In this document: piece by piece, positions 20,699 through 31,950 of the stretch
How positions within the stretch are numbered: the stretch's first letter is position 1
How the letters are laid out: the number at the start of each line of letters is the position of its first letter
Assembly: GCA_033297075.1 (NCBI GenBank)
Contig: MU858192.1
Location: forward strand, 1 to 64,000
Direction of reading: 5' to 3'
Length of the DNA stretch: 64,000 nucleotides
DNA from: Rhypophila decipiens
Lineage: Eukaryota > Ascomycota > Sordariomycetes > Sordariales > Naviculisporaceae
The notes under the pieces: generated by a model
Told to the model about the DNA's origin: nothing
Database searches by the model: none
What the model saw: the letters and a program-made list of their open reading frames with translations, nothing else
Translations under genes and position numbers: made by a program

Positions 20699-22128
20699 TC
20701 ACACATATTGACGGTTGAACTTGTCATGGTTGCGTGCCCCATGCTGGCCGGCAGGGGAGCCGCTGAGGTGTGGACGCGACGCGAGCGGGCCAGGGATAGC
20801 CGGCATCGACACGGTCGACTCCGAGGGCTGGCCTTCACTGCCGGTGGTAGTGGTGGACTTGCACTCCACATAGCCAAGGTTTACGCCAAAGATGGGATGG
20901 TCCACGGGAAAGGAGCTGCAGTCGCCTGTGGCGGTACACGTGTTGGAGAAGTTGGTGCTGTAGAGTAGGCTGTCGTCGGCCGGTCGTCTCTTTACGCCTG
21001 TAGTTGTCCGCGTCCTCCTCGCCCTCAGCCGCTGGATAAAGCTTTCCGATGGCTTATACGCGGGTTTCTTGGACTGGACAAACAGCTGCGGGAAGGCGGA
21101 GAGACAAGCGACTATGGTAGCTAGGGTAGAGGACAGGATTAGGCCAATATTGAAAAGAAGGCACGCAACAGCTGCGCAAGTCACTTACCAACGCATGGCT
21201 CAACGGCGCTCCACATCCAAAGGTAGATTGGATCGTATTGTCCATTATCCCACTTCGTCTTGCCCACATCTGCTACACGTACTATGGCGATGGTCATGGT
21301 GATCAATGTAAGGGAAAATAGGCCAATAAATATCAACTTTTGCCGAAGTCGCATCTGAACTCCCCATAAGAGGATCACAGGAAGTAGCATGACTGTTGGG
21401 TATTATATGAGCTTTCCGAACGCCGCGGCATCTAACCAGGGACGGAGGGGGGAATGAGGCAAGAAACTCACTGAGGAAGTCCGAGACGACATCTAGAACA
21501 CAGTTTGCCTTGAGCGTGTCGGTGGTAAACTTGACAGCAGGAGCTGAATCGCACCAACCCAACATTGCGAGCTCGAGGTCGCCAACAAGGCACTTGTATT
21601 GTATATCCCCGATCATGGACAGCCACGAGGCCAGCGTAAAGAACAAGACTGGCCACCAGATATACTTGACCATGTCGATGGACTCGCCCAACCGCCGAAA
21701 GAAGAAGAGGAGCGACAGCTTGATGGCTGCCAGGGAGGTGTAAAAGAAGATCTCAACGATGAAGGACGCGAGCAGCCACTGTCTGACAGTGTCGAAGAAG
21801 TCAGCGGTCGGCATCTCTTGGCCGGCCGCCACGTGTAGGACATGATACATGACCCCTGTTGCCCATTGCCAGAGCGCCGCCGTGATAAGTATCAGGGCCG
21901 AGGCAAATATGACAAAGACATCGTCCCAGTAGATCCGGCCTGGTCCGTGGAAACGCGCAAAGAGACGAATGCCAAGGAAGACAAGCGCTAGAGCGGTCAT
22001 GCTCCAAACCACCCCCTAGACAAGCAATATGTAAGCAGAGAGGCATTATTATATTTCTAGACGTAGGAGTGATTTCTATGGCGACTTACCAGAAAGACTT
22101 CGGCAGGAAGGCCTGGTCCCATACGCAT
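20699..22128 (-). CDS. Fungal rhodopsin-domain membrane protein (Pth11-like without CFEM), about 402 aa
   Basis: Exons 22128-22090, 22015-21472, 21392-21189 and 21120-20699; all joins are in phase with GTAAGT/GTGAGT donors. Seven membrane helices can be placed. Family landmarks include GIRLFARFHGPGRIYWDDVF (first loop), IEIFFYTSLAAIKLSLLFFF (helix 3), CSDAP-like GWCDSAPAVKFTTDTLKANC, and WMWSAVEPCVATIVACLSAF in the last helices. The cytosolic tail is Ser/Thr/Arg-rich and ends without a motif. These proteins resemble 7-TM receptors and some act in surface or host sensing, as Pth11 does; the N-terminal CFEM domain is absent here. Ligand unknown. Confidence 0.85.
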
Positions 22129-23686
22129 TGTGAAGACTGTGCGGAATGCCCGTCGAGAGGTGAAACTTGTGGTTTGTAGAGGGATAACCCGATTTGCGAA
22201 AAGACACACAGCGAAATTGCGTGGGATCCACAGGCAGGCTAGTACATGTCAGCAAAGAAGCAAGGGAATCCGAGCTCTAAGATGTGCAAACTTCACTACA
22301 TGTTTATCTACCTCAGGGTACCTGAGTAGCGTAGGCAAGTGAGGTCGCCAGACGCAAAAAAGGAACAATCGGGAAAGGACGAGCCGAAAGATTATGTGAC
22401 TTCTAGAGTAACTGCCAGGCCTCGGGCAGCAGAAGAGAGGCTCAGTCATGAGAAACAAATAGTCACTTTTCCTGTGGAGGCACAGCGGTGCCGATAGCTT
22501 CAGGCGGACCCCACGCGGCTAATACGCCCCTGTGGTGATCCAAGGTCAAGATGATTTCGGAGCTGAACCAACAACTGAGCGCAGGGGTATTTGCCTCTGC
22601 TGGTCCTACCAGAAAGCCTGAGTAAGGGCCTGTAGACTGTACAGAGACAGAAAACGAGGACCTTGGTCAGTGCTACCCTAACGTCACCAGTGTCCAGTGG
22701 TCCTCGGCCTCTGAAAGAAATCAGAGAATCTGGGAGTATGAGTGTAGCTTCGGATGTTTCAGCTTCAAGTGACGCGGTGGCACAAAATCACCACATGATC
22801 GGGCGGGATCCGAGTATTGCGAAATATATATAGTGTCTAGGTGCGTTCATACGACACCACGGGAAGTTGGCGTTGGAGTGCCGTTCATGTGCGGATGTGA
22901 TTGCCAGTGAAGGCTTTTTTTGCTGAATCTACCCGCTACAGCGAGACACACTTGCAGCCAACAGTCCAACTTGCATACAGTATATTCTGTATTTTCAGCA
23001 AATAATACCACCTGGTGGGGTAGCAGTCTCAGATAATACTTGCCAACATTGTCATCAACCCAGATTGGGTGGCAACTGACCGTCCCGTTTCTTGATTTCT
23101 GTCTTCTTCCGAGTCGAGTTCCCAGACTATGAGACAACCCATTGTTTCCCGTCTCTCGATTGCTGTCTGTACATCGCTGCCAAGATGTTTCTATGCAAGG
23201 TCCTTGTTGCATGTTGTTCGCAACCGCAAGATAACTTTTGAAAGCGCTCTAGATATCAATGTTCGCAGCCTGAGGTGGTTATATGCATGTATGATGGGAT
23301 GTTAGGGACCACCGTGCTCTCCCGGATGGCGTATACCTTACCAAAGAAACCTGATGTTGGTTGAATGTGTACTAACCCTGATTTGGGAGAGGCCATCTGA
23401 TGGGACATCCCATATTGCCTCCTGAGAGATCTGGTAAATGCGCCCATGGAATGTTTGGGACAAGACCCATCCCCTACTGCAAATCCGACAGCATGCACGA
23501 GTTTCGGTCGGATGAGGATTTTGAAGAGAATAGATGGATCCTGTCTGACTGCCCCTGACTACCTACCTACCTACCTACCTACCTACCTACCTAGCTACAA
23601 CTAAAGCCAAGTAAAAGAATGATCGTGACAAGGCGAGATTATTCCAGCACGCTATAAAAAATGGACCATCATAGGACCGCTCTATT
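22129..23686. other. Intergenic with CTAC microsatellite
   Basis: No gene recognised. Contains the tetranucleotide repeat at 23559-23593. Confidence 0.5.
23559..23593. repeat. (CTAC)n microsatellite
   Basis: About nine uninterrupted CTAC units, ending in CTAGCTAC. Confidence 0.95.
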
Positions 23687-25656
23687 TCACACTTTCGTCT
23701 TCATCTTTATGTCAACAACAATATCCATTCCCGGCATGGGACCATTCACTCCGGTCGACGGCACGAGGTCGTTCATGCGCGGGAACTCTTGTTTCTTATT
23801 GTCCCCGGGCTTCAGACCCACTGAGGTAGCAGTAGCGAGCCTGATATCGTAACGATGGAGCAGAATGGCGATAAAGCCAAATATCTCCTCCTTGGTCAGC
23901 AGTGTGCCAGGGCACAAGGTGGCGCCGCCGCCAAAGGGCCGGAAAGACGGGTGGCGGTCCAGGTTCTTGTTCTTTATGAAGCGGAACGGGTCAAAGTCCT
24001 CGGCGTTACTACCCCACACGTTTAAGTTGGTATGGAGCTGGTGGAAGGGGATCCAGGCCAGGTTGCCGGCCTCGAGGGTCTTGCCTCCAACCGTGGTATC
24101 CTTGAGCACCTCGCGGATTGCTCCCGAGCCGTTTTTGAGGCGTAGGACCTCGTTCAAGATGGCGTCTAGATACGGCGCGTTGGCACAGAGATATCTGATG
24201 TCTAGCTGTGGCGGGCGAGAGTCGGGCTGGGTCTGATGCCACGCTGCTTCTGTCTCGTCCCTGACAAGCTGGAATAGGGAATCATCAAACAGCAAATAGG
24301 ACAGGATCCAGAATGTCGAGAGGCCCACGTTGGAAATCGCGCTGGTTGAAAGCAGAGAGGTGTGGTCAGCAAGATTTGCAAGTGGGGGGGTAGGTGAGCT
24401 GGGTACGTATGACTCACTTCCAGTAACTCAAAAGAATCATTGTCGCGCGCGAGCCCACGTCAAGACCAGCGGCCTCCATCACGCCAAGAGTCTCCTTTAT
24501 AATCCCAGCTTCGCTGCCCTTGTTATGGTCGGGAGTCTGGATAAAAGTGCTCAGGGCGGCGACCAATTTGTCCTTGGCCTGTGTCACGGGTAGCTGGAGA
24601 AGGTCGGGGTAGTTGAAGAGAATCATCCAGACGGAATCATTGAACTGGGCCATATGCTCGGCAACTTTAGGGTCAATGTCGTGTAGGTGGGGGCCGAAGA
24701 TGGCACGCGTGTTTCCCTCAACAAAGACAACGCGGCACAGTGAGTGCAGAGAGATCTGACCAGGATAGCCGCCGCCGTCATGGTCCATATCGCAGGGCCT
24801 GAGGCCACACCACAAGCAATCGGTTTGGAGGGCGTGGGCGTCCAGATGATCGGGCTGTAGCCACATGTCTGCCAACTTGAGAAAGGGCGTGCTTATTTCG
24901 TGCCGTCGTTCTTCGACAAGAAGTTGTGTTCGCCATGCCTGCTCGACAAAGTGGATGACGTCAAGGTGGCGGGGGTTGATTTTGTTGTTTGGGTCATAGT
25001 GTGAGTCGCCAGGGACGGGTTTGTGCCAGGCCAGCTTCCGGGCTTTGGACTTTATGCCCATGTTCTTGAGCAGCAGGTCCAGGTATCCCTCGAATTGGAG
25101 GGACTCGGTATCTCGAAAGACGGCTGTCACATCTGTCGGGGACGATATAATGTATAGTTTCTTGCCGAGAACTTGAAGGGCGAATGGTTCATAGCTGTAC
25201 CGCACATAGCGTCTGTCGGGAGGAATGAACGTCAGTGTGAATTGTTAGGGAGACAGATGTTCAAAGTTCAAAAATGTCTTACAGTCCACGCTCAATAGCC
25301 TTGTCAGAGCTTCTGAAAAATGCAATGCTATGGCCTGCATAGACATGGAAACCACGACGTGTCAACCAAACTTCAACGCCTGTAAGAAGAGAATGGATGT
25401 AAAATGGTATGTACCTATTGCTAATAAAAGACTGTCAGCCCAGGCACATAATCTTCTGCTTGGTCGTAATACACGAGGTGTTAATTAGAGGGATCAAAAG
25501 CATACATGGAATCCAGTAAGGCAAGACCTTCGGGGCTGAAGGAAAAATCAGTGGTTTCAGGGTGAACATCCAGAGCCGCCATGATAGGAGAAGTCCCAGG
25601 ATGAGAAGAACCACCGTTGCTGAAAGCGGGAGTGATTGGGAGAGTTCACGCAGCAT
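23687..25656 (-). CDS. Cytochrome P450 of the CYP7/CYP8-like type, about 565 aa
   Basis: Exons 25656-25506, 25379-25283, 25212-24418 and 24341-23687; phases add up. The N-terminal anchor is MLRELSQSLPLSATVVLLIL, followed by a Pro-rich hinge (PSAPKVLPYWIP). Exon 2 brings GHSIAFFRSSDKAIERG. The K-helix ExxR is in LNEVLRL, the PERF-like region is FDPFRFIKNKNL, and the heme loop is FRPFGGGATLCPGTLL with Cys near residue 491. The GGGxxxCPG loop and overall spacing match the prostacyclin-synthase/7-alpha-hydroxylase-like P450s found in fungi. In fungi such enzymes oxidise sterol- or terpene-like substrates, but nothing here identifies the substrate. Divergently transcribed from the MFS transporter at 26702, with about 1 kb between. 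Confidence 0.88.
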
Positions 25657-26701
25657 GATTGCTTCTGTAAGGGTTATGAAAATGCCGGACAAGAGAAACG
25701 GGTTGATGCCAAGTGCAGTCACTCTTAGTGGAAGGCTTAGAGGAGAACACCGGCAAGGTAATCAAGAACTGATATAGAAACCCTGCTTTCAATGGACAAT
25801 ATCCCACTGAGCTTTGTCCGGAGACGATCAACTTTCGCGCCTGGCCAGTAGTAAACAAAGACGATCAAGGTGACATTATAATTACTCTCCGCAGAGCACC
25901 AACAACTCGTTCGATGCTGCGTTCAGTTCCTTCTCCAAGACATGCAATGTACAGGTACCTAGGTAGCTAGTTACGAGCGAGAACCCCTTTTCCCCCAAGT
26001 CAGTTTAGTTATTCGGCTGTCCAACCCAAGCAATAGCTACGTACTTACTCGGGTCTCAAACTTGGAAGTACGGATAATGCTGGTGTTGTTCAAAAGGGGT
26101 GCCTTGTAGACATGTGGGTTGGGGCCATTTCTGTTCGGTAGGTAGGCACGGGGCGTGGTTGGGGTCCTTCAGCAATCAGCTTGAATGGTTGCTGCAATAT
26201 CTTGTCTATACATCCACAGAGCCGTCTTCTGATGGCATTCTGCAAAGTAATTGCCACAGGCAGGTAGCAACTGCCGCTCGCCCGAGTGTGTGCAATAACT
26301 TCCCACGCTGTGCCACTCACTAGCATGTTTGTCGACTTCCAACAAGCCGGGCAATACTCTGCACAGTGTATACGACTTCACACGCTGACAGATTGAGTAA
26401 TGCAACCCCTGTGCAAGATCCCGTATTGACGTGCTTCGGTTGCCCAAATCTCAGAACCAACCACATGCCTTGGTAATGGAGTCACCACCTGAGACTTGAA
26501 ATTACCAGCACGACCAAAAGGTCGCCCAATTATCCACCGCCCCCAAGACCCCTGACCAAAAGCCATCTGACTTCAAGTCTACTGACCACAAGCACCCGGG
26601 CCATTGAACGAAGCTCACAACCCATTCTTTTCCCCCAAGTACAACTTCCGCCAGCAGAACAATCCAAGCCGCACCTGCCCTCCCAACGCCCGGTTCTCGA
26701 G
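25657..26701. other. Shared upstream region of a divergent P450/MFS pair
   Basis: No gene recognised. This 1-kb interval is the promoter region for both neighbours and could allow co-regulation. Confidence 0.4.
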
Positions 26702-28942
26702 ATGGATGTTCCGGACCCCGACGCCGGCCCGGACAACCGCCAACCCGCGGTTGCAACCAGAATCTCCGAGTCCAGGCCTGATACCAACAAAGAGCCCGCC
26801 GATACCGCCGACGACGCTTTTCTCGCATCATGGCGCCTAGTCGCCGTCATCGGCTCGCTCTGCCTCGGTATCCTCCTGTTCGGCTTGGACATCAACATCA
26901 TCGGAACCGCCATACCCCAGATAACCACCGAGTTCGGGTCCCTTGCCAGCGTATCGTGGTACGGGTCCGCCTACCTACTTACTCTGACGGCCTTCCAGCC
27001 GCTGTTTGGTAACCTCTACAAATACTTCAACGCCAAGGTGGTGTTTCTGGTCTCGCTGGTTCTGTTCGAGGTCGGCTCCGCTGTGTGCGCGACCGCGCCA
27101 CGCTCCGAGATTCTTATCTTTGGCCGAGCATTTCTGGGGTTTGGTGCGGCTGGGCTGCTGCAGGGTGCCTTGGCCATCATTGGATATGTCGTTCGTCTGG
27201 ACAGGGTACCACTGTTCCAGGGTATTGTCATCAGTTCGTTTGGCGTGAGCGTGTGTATTGGCCCCGTCATCGGTGGTGCCCTGACGCAATACGCAACCTG
27301 GCGTACGTACTAGGACTGTCGGCCCCCCTTTCGACCGTGTTTATGTGACTACCATGTTCATATTATCTAGTAAAATATGTGTTAGAAGGCTAACATGTTG
27401 ACATGGAACCAATATATCAGGCTGGTGTTTTTGGATGTGAGTTGCGTTCCTCCTTTTCCGGGATCACAAGGTCCGCTTTACAATCTACTAACCGTATTCC
27501 CTTCATGATTAGCAATATACCGGTTGGTTTCTGCAGCATCGTGGTCGTCCTCCTCTGCGTCCCTCTCGAGCAGTCTTCGAACAAGACCAACAGAAGTCTG
27601 TCGCCGGCAAACAAGCTTCGACATATCGACGTCATCGGAACCATCCTGTTTATTGGCGCCATTTGCTCGCTGCTGCTTGTCTTAACCTGGGGCGGCACGA
27701 CGTATGCCTGGAGCGATCCTCGCTGTATCGGACTCTTTGTGAGCTTTGGATTCTTGACGAGCAGCTTCTCGTATTGGATGTGGAGAAAGAAAGAGCTCGC
27801 CTTCATCCCGCTCCGGGTTCTGGGGCAGCGGTCGATTTGTATGGGAACGCTGGCTATTTTCGGCATCGGATTGGCTTCTCAGGTCTACGCCTACTATCTT
27901 CCCGTCTTTTTCCAATCGGCACAGGGGGTATCGACGACCGAGAGCGGGGCACGCTTCATTGCTCTGGTTGCGCCACAGATTGTCAGTCTGGTTGTTGTAG
28001 GGGCATTCGTGTCAAAATGGGGCCACTATGTGAGTACCCCGTCTTCAATTGTGCTTGTGCTATTTGCCGAATCAGACTCGACCAAGAGTGACCGCAGCAT
28101 ACCTACTGACTGACATTCGTATCTTTTAGGTCCCCTTCATGATTTCGGGTATTGTCATAGCTGCAGTTGGTGCCGGGCTTCTCACCACCTTGGATACCAC
28201 CACCCCAGCAGCTCAATGGGCTGCCTTCCTTGTTATTACCGGCATTGGGATCGGTATGGCTCAGCAGCTTCCATACACCGCCGTGCAAGCAGTGCTCGAG
28301 TAAGCAAAACATGCCTCGCTGGCTTTGGTTGTGATACAGAGCTCACTAATAACTGACATCCACTTGTATGCTGTAGTGCAGAAGATGTGGCGACAGGGAA
28401 CGGTAGGTACATGTATTTTCAAGTAGCAGCGTCAACCATTATGGGGTGCCTCGAACTAATTGCAGCTCCAACAATACAAACAGCAATCACAGTCTTCTCG
28501 TATCAACTGGGCGGGTATGTATTATCACCTGGCATCGTTCCAGTCCAGATTCCAGAACTAGCTGTGATCACGATTCTGACATATTACCTCGCTCAGTGCC
28601 CTTGGACTTGCCATTGGCCAGAGCCTGCTCCTTCCGGAGCTTAGAAAAGCGGTTTCGGAGCTTGCCGGCGCTATACCCCCCGACCTTGTCATGGCGGTTG
28701 GTCCCACAGGCCTTGATAAGCTTGCACCCGAGCCTGCCATCCTCTCCGCGCTTCGCCAAGCCTATGCACAATCGGTGCGGCCCCCCCTTATCCTGGCGGT
28801 GGCAGCTGTATGCTTTGCCTTTGCCCCTTCGTGCATGATGGAATGGCGGAATATCAAAAAGGTTGCTGCCGAGAGAGTTCGGTTGGAGAAAGAAGGGAAA
28901 GACGCAGTTGAGATGGCCGAGACAACGGGGCCGGAGGTTTGA
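26702..28942 (+). CDS. MFS multidrug/secondary-metabolite exporter (DHA2-like, 14 TM), 574 aa
   Basis: Seven exons: 26702-27302, 27421-27436 (16 nt), 27513-28029, 28130-28299, 28377-28402 (26 nt), 28466-28514 and 28597-28942; every junction is in phase. The cytosolic N-terminus is acidic. Motifs include LDINIIGTAIPQIT in helix 1, SVSWYGSAYLLTLTAFQPLF with GNLYKYFNAKVVF (motif A region), GAAGLLQGALAI and GVSVCIGPVIGGAL (motif C), then WRWCFWINIPVG across the micro-exon. The C-terminal half has FSYQLGGALGLAIGQSL. This pattern is that of H+-antiporters in the plasma membrane which export toxins, drugs or metabolites. The divergent P450 upstream suggests a shared metabolite, which is inference. 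Confidence 0.9.
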
Positions 28943-29759
28943 ACAGCGGAGGTTAACGAGAGATTTATGGGGCTCTAGGGAGAGCGAAAGGTAACTCTTT
29001 TGTGTAAAATTCTAATAGACATTCCTGTCGCTTGAACGCCCTCTTGTAATTACCTACTTTCCTATATACCTAGCCACCCCTAGACCTATCCAAGTAAGCT
29101 AATTCACGGTTTAGATGTTCTACAGTGTTTACAATACAGTCGTATCAGTCAGGAACAGGCGGCTTAATAGAAACAACCAGAAATTATAGCCAATGGCTTT
29201 AGCTGATATATGTTATGTCGAATTAGGTATATATAGGTGCGCATTCTAAACATGTGTTAGCCTCATTCTCGAATATATTATCTTTTCCATGGCATGTCTG
29301 CTACTATTATAAGGGGGGAAGAGGGGGGCCCTAATAATAAGCCAATCCTAAGCCCTCTTTTCAATTCCCAAATAGGTAATTGCACGCAAAAAACACTAAA
29401 CAGGATTACCTCAGTACTCAGACCAGTTCAATTCGGCTTATGTAAGTGGGCTGCTGCCAGCCTTTTTTTGACGTTGGGCCAACCTTGGCCATTTTGTACT
29501 GGCAGTTGGCTTGCAGCCGCCAGGCGAAGGCTAAAAGAGTGGGTCTGAGTACTGAGGTAACGACAGGACTGAAATCTTGGCAATCCAAATCAGGAAATCT
29601 CTTGGCAATCCATATACCCAACGAAAAGTGCTGACCAAGTAATGTTTTCTAACGAAAACCATTTATAACGTAAGCAGCCAACGACGACATCCGACATCCG
29701 ACATGTGACATGACCGATATCCCATCTAACATTCGAGGACACAAGGGTTCAAATCCACA
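28943..29759. other. Intergenic with a MITE
   Basis: AT-rich 3' region of the MFS gene, the MITE at 29409-29557 and the short promoter of the HET gene. Repeated CTTGGCAATCCA words lie just right of the MITE (about 29575-29615). Confidence 0.6.
29409..29557. mobile_element. MITE with 16-bp perfect inverted ends and TA flanks
   Basis: The left end CCTCAGTACTCAGACC (29409-29424) and right end GGTCTGAGTACTGAGG (29542-29557) are exact reverse complements, each bordered by TA (29407-29408 and 29558-29559). The match continues to 19 bp if the flanking TTA/TAA is included. The 149-bp interior has no ORF of note and carries small palindromes (GGCCAACCTTGGCC). TA duplication and size suit a non-autonomous Tc1/mariner-type element. 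No autonomous partner is in this window; the ends differ from those near base 270. Confidence 0.8.
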
Positions 29760-31865
29760 ATGGACCCGATGGACATTGACACACGTCATGATTCCATCGA
29801 TCAGCACAGCTACCCACAGTCTCTCATCCAAGCCCATTCATCCCAGAAGCAACCCAACATCTACAAACCTCTTCCATCGCATCTTGGCAGAGTCATCCGG
29901 TTGATAGCAGTCTCCCTACCGCTCCCTGATCCGCCCCTTTTGTCGCTTTTGACCGCCCATCTCGAAGTCCACCCTTTAGACTCGGCACCCTCTTACAACG
30001 CCATCTCCTACGTCTGGGGCTCCAGCGGCTATCACCGCAGTGTATTGTTTCCCGGTGGCTCTGCCGCCATCAGGTGCAACGATGCACTTTTCCCCGTGAC
30101 GCCGAATCTCCACTGGGCCCTCCACAGGGCAGCTCTATTTTCCGACAATGTCAGGGCTGCAGCTAGAGCTACTTCCTCATCATCGTCGACATCAGCAACC
30201 AAGTCGCCAGGCCTATTTCTCAGCACAGACTCAAAGATATACCTCTGGGCAGACGGAGTCTGCATCAACCAATCGGATCTCTCGGAGAGGAGCTCACAAG
30301 TCTCTTTTATGGGGGATATATATGCCCGAGCAGAGCGGGTGCTAGTCTGCATGGGAGAGCCACCCGCGACTTCCCCCCCGGGCTCGAATCTTGCTGTCTC
30401 ATGTTTGACCAACACTCTCGGCCCATTGATAAACGCCAACCCGGGTACCCAGATCTCTACCCAGGTTCTGAACACCATCCCACCACTAGCATGGCAGGCT
30501 CTGTCGGACATTTTGAAGTGTCCCTGGTTCCAGCGCGTTTGGGTCATGCAAGAGGTTGGCATGGCCAGGGAGCAGCCTGTTGTTCTTTATGGATTTCCTG
30601 GTCCTTCAACTTATCGTGATCCTAGCGTCTCTCAGATCGAAAGAATTGCCCCGGAATATGAATTCGGATACAGAGATCTCATGGCAGTTGTTGAATGGGC
30701 GAAGCGGCGCAAAGAGCTGGTCATACGGTACGGCATCGGTTCACTTCGGATCCACGGGGAGTGGGCGGGATCGTGGGGACACCACCAACGTCCATCAGCA
30801 GGGCAACCTGGCGCTTTACCACTAGAAGAGGGAGAGATCAGGATGACATTTTACGACCTAATCGACCACGCCTGCTTGCTATCCTGCCAAGATCAGCGCG
30901 ACAGAATTTACGCATTCCTAGGCCACCCGTTGGCACCAAGATATCCCGATGGGTCACCAAAGATCAAGCCGGATTACACCAAACCCGTGAACGAGCTCTA
31001 TCTCCAAGTCTCCAAAATCTGTCTTGAAGAAATCGTCGGCCTGAGAGCGCTAATAACAGTCGAACATACCCCCCAAAGCCTACAAGACGGTTTCCCCTCG
31101 TGGATGACAAGGTGGCATATCACCGGGATATGGAATAACATCTCCCGACTACCAGAGCAGATATTTTCTGCAGGCGGCCTGGATGAGCCAGGATATAAGC
31201 CCATTATTGATGGGAACGCGCTCTATCTCGAGGGAGTCCTGGTCGACAAGCTGTGGAGGTGTTTCACCGTTTATTCACCACTTCCAGATAGCTCTGTGGC
31301 TGGGCCGTCGTTTTCGGATCCCTCGAGCGATGATTCTGCAAGGGTTGACCTGGAGCAGCTGTTGATGTTCTTGACAGCGTCGGGAAATCATGGAATTCCT
31401 CCGTGTGCATGTGGATCTGATGCGAATACCAGGTTGATGGCGTTTGCGATGACTATCTGCGCTGCTGGCAGTGGGGAGACTGATGATGGCGCTGTATATC
31501 TGGAGGGTCTCTTGCGATTGGTTGCCATCGACAGGTTCTTGCGGACGAATGCTCGGTCAGGGCTCAACGCGGCGAGTGACGAGGCGGTTGGTGGCGTGGC
31601 TTTCTGGCGGGAATTGTCAAGCGCTTGTACCGGCCGTTCCTTTGCCGTGACCGAAAGGGGACGGTATTGTCTTGTTCCGCAGATTGCGAGGCCGGGAGAC
31701 CAGATTTGTGTCGTCCGCAGGTTGGATGTTCCTGTTTTGATGAGAGTCGAGGCGACCAGACGGGCATTACTTGGGGAGGCATACGTTTGTGGTTTGATGC
31801 ATGGAGAGGCTCTCGGCGTGGTCCAGAGGGGTGAGTTAGCTGCGGAGGTCTTTGCCGTCACCTGA
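29760..31865 (+). CDS. HET-domain protein, 701 aa
   Basis: Single exon from the ATG at 29760. The complete HET signature is present: YNAISYVWG at residues 79-87, PVTPNLHWALHRA at about 112-124, LWADGVCINQ at 162-171 and ERSSQVSFMGDIYARAERVL at about 176-195. Downstream are the usual WFQRVWVMQEVGMA and a segment on food-chain order seen in such proteins (DYTKPVNELYLQVSKICLEE). The C-terminal 200 residues have no recognised domain and end in an EALGVVQRGELAAEVFAV stretch typical for many HET proteins. Expected role: incompatibility or programmed cell death, cytosolic. Unlike the HET gene at 1.3-3.1 kb it is intact. It converges on the gene ending at 31951, with 85 bp between. Confidence 0.9.
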   Translation: MDPMDIDTRHDSIDQHSYPQSLIQAHSSQKQPNIYKPLPSHLGRVIRLIAVSLPLPDPPLLSLLTAHLEVHPLDSAPSYNAISYVWGSSGYHRSVLFPGGSAAIRCNDALFPVTPNLHWALHRAALFSDNVRAAARATSSSSSTSATKSPGLFLSTDSKIYLWADGVCINQSDLSERSSQVSFMGDIYARAERVLVCMGEPPATSPPGSNLAVSCLTNTLGPLINANPGTQISTQVLNTIPPLAWQALSDILKCPWFQRVWVMQEVGMAREQPVVLYGFPGPSTYRDPSVSQIERIAPEYEFGYRDLMAVVEWAKRRKELVIRYGIGSLRIHGEWAGSWGHHQRPSAGQPGALPLEEGEIRMTFYDLIDHACLLSCQDQRDRIYAFLGHPLAPRYPDGSPKIKPDYTKPVNELYLQVSKICLEEIVGLRALITVEHTPQSLQDGFPSWMTRWHITGIWNNISRLPEQIFSAGGLDEPGYKPIIDGNALYLEGVLVDKLWRCFTVYSPLPDSSVAGPSFSDPSSDDSARVDLEQLLMFLTASGNHGIPPCACGSDANTRLMAFAMTICAAGSGETDDGAVYLEGLLRLVAIDRFLRTNARSGLNAASDEAVGGVAFWRELSSACTGRSFAVTERGRYCLVPQIARPGDQICVVRRLDVPVLMRVEATRRALLGEAYVCGLMHGEALGVVQRGELAAEVFAVT

Positions 31866-31950
31866 GAAAGCACTATCACGCTGAAGATTGGAGAAGAATT
31901 GGTATTAAAGAAAGTTGAACTAACAACACAGCAAGCCAAAATATCTCCTG

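Noticed and set aside
23559..23593. CTAC repeats as a CRISPR-like or regulatory array
   Set aside because: Simple tetranucleotide microsatellite without spacers.
6764..28942. One large secondary-metabolite cluster linking terpene cyclase, P450s and MFS
   Set aside because: Unrelated genes intervene, distances are large, and no backbone or prenyltransferase gene is present.
29740..29760. GGTTCAAATCC, resembling a tRNA B box
   Set aside because: No A box at the right distance and no cloverleaf can be drawn around it; it overlaps the 5' leader of the HET gene.
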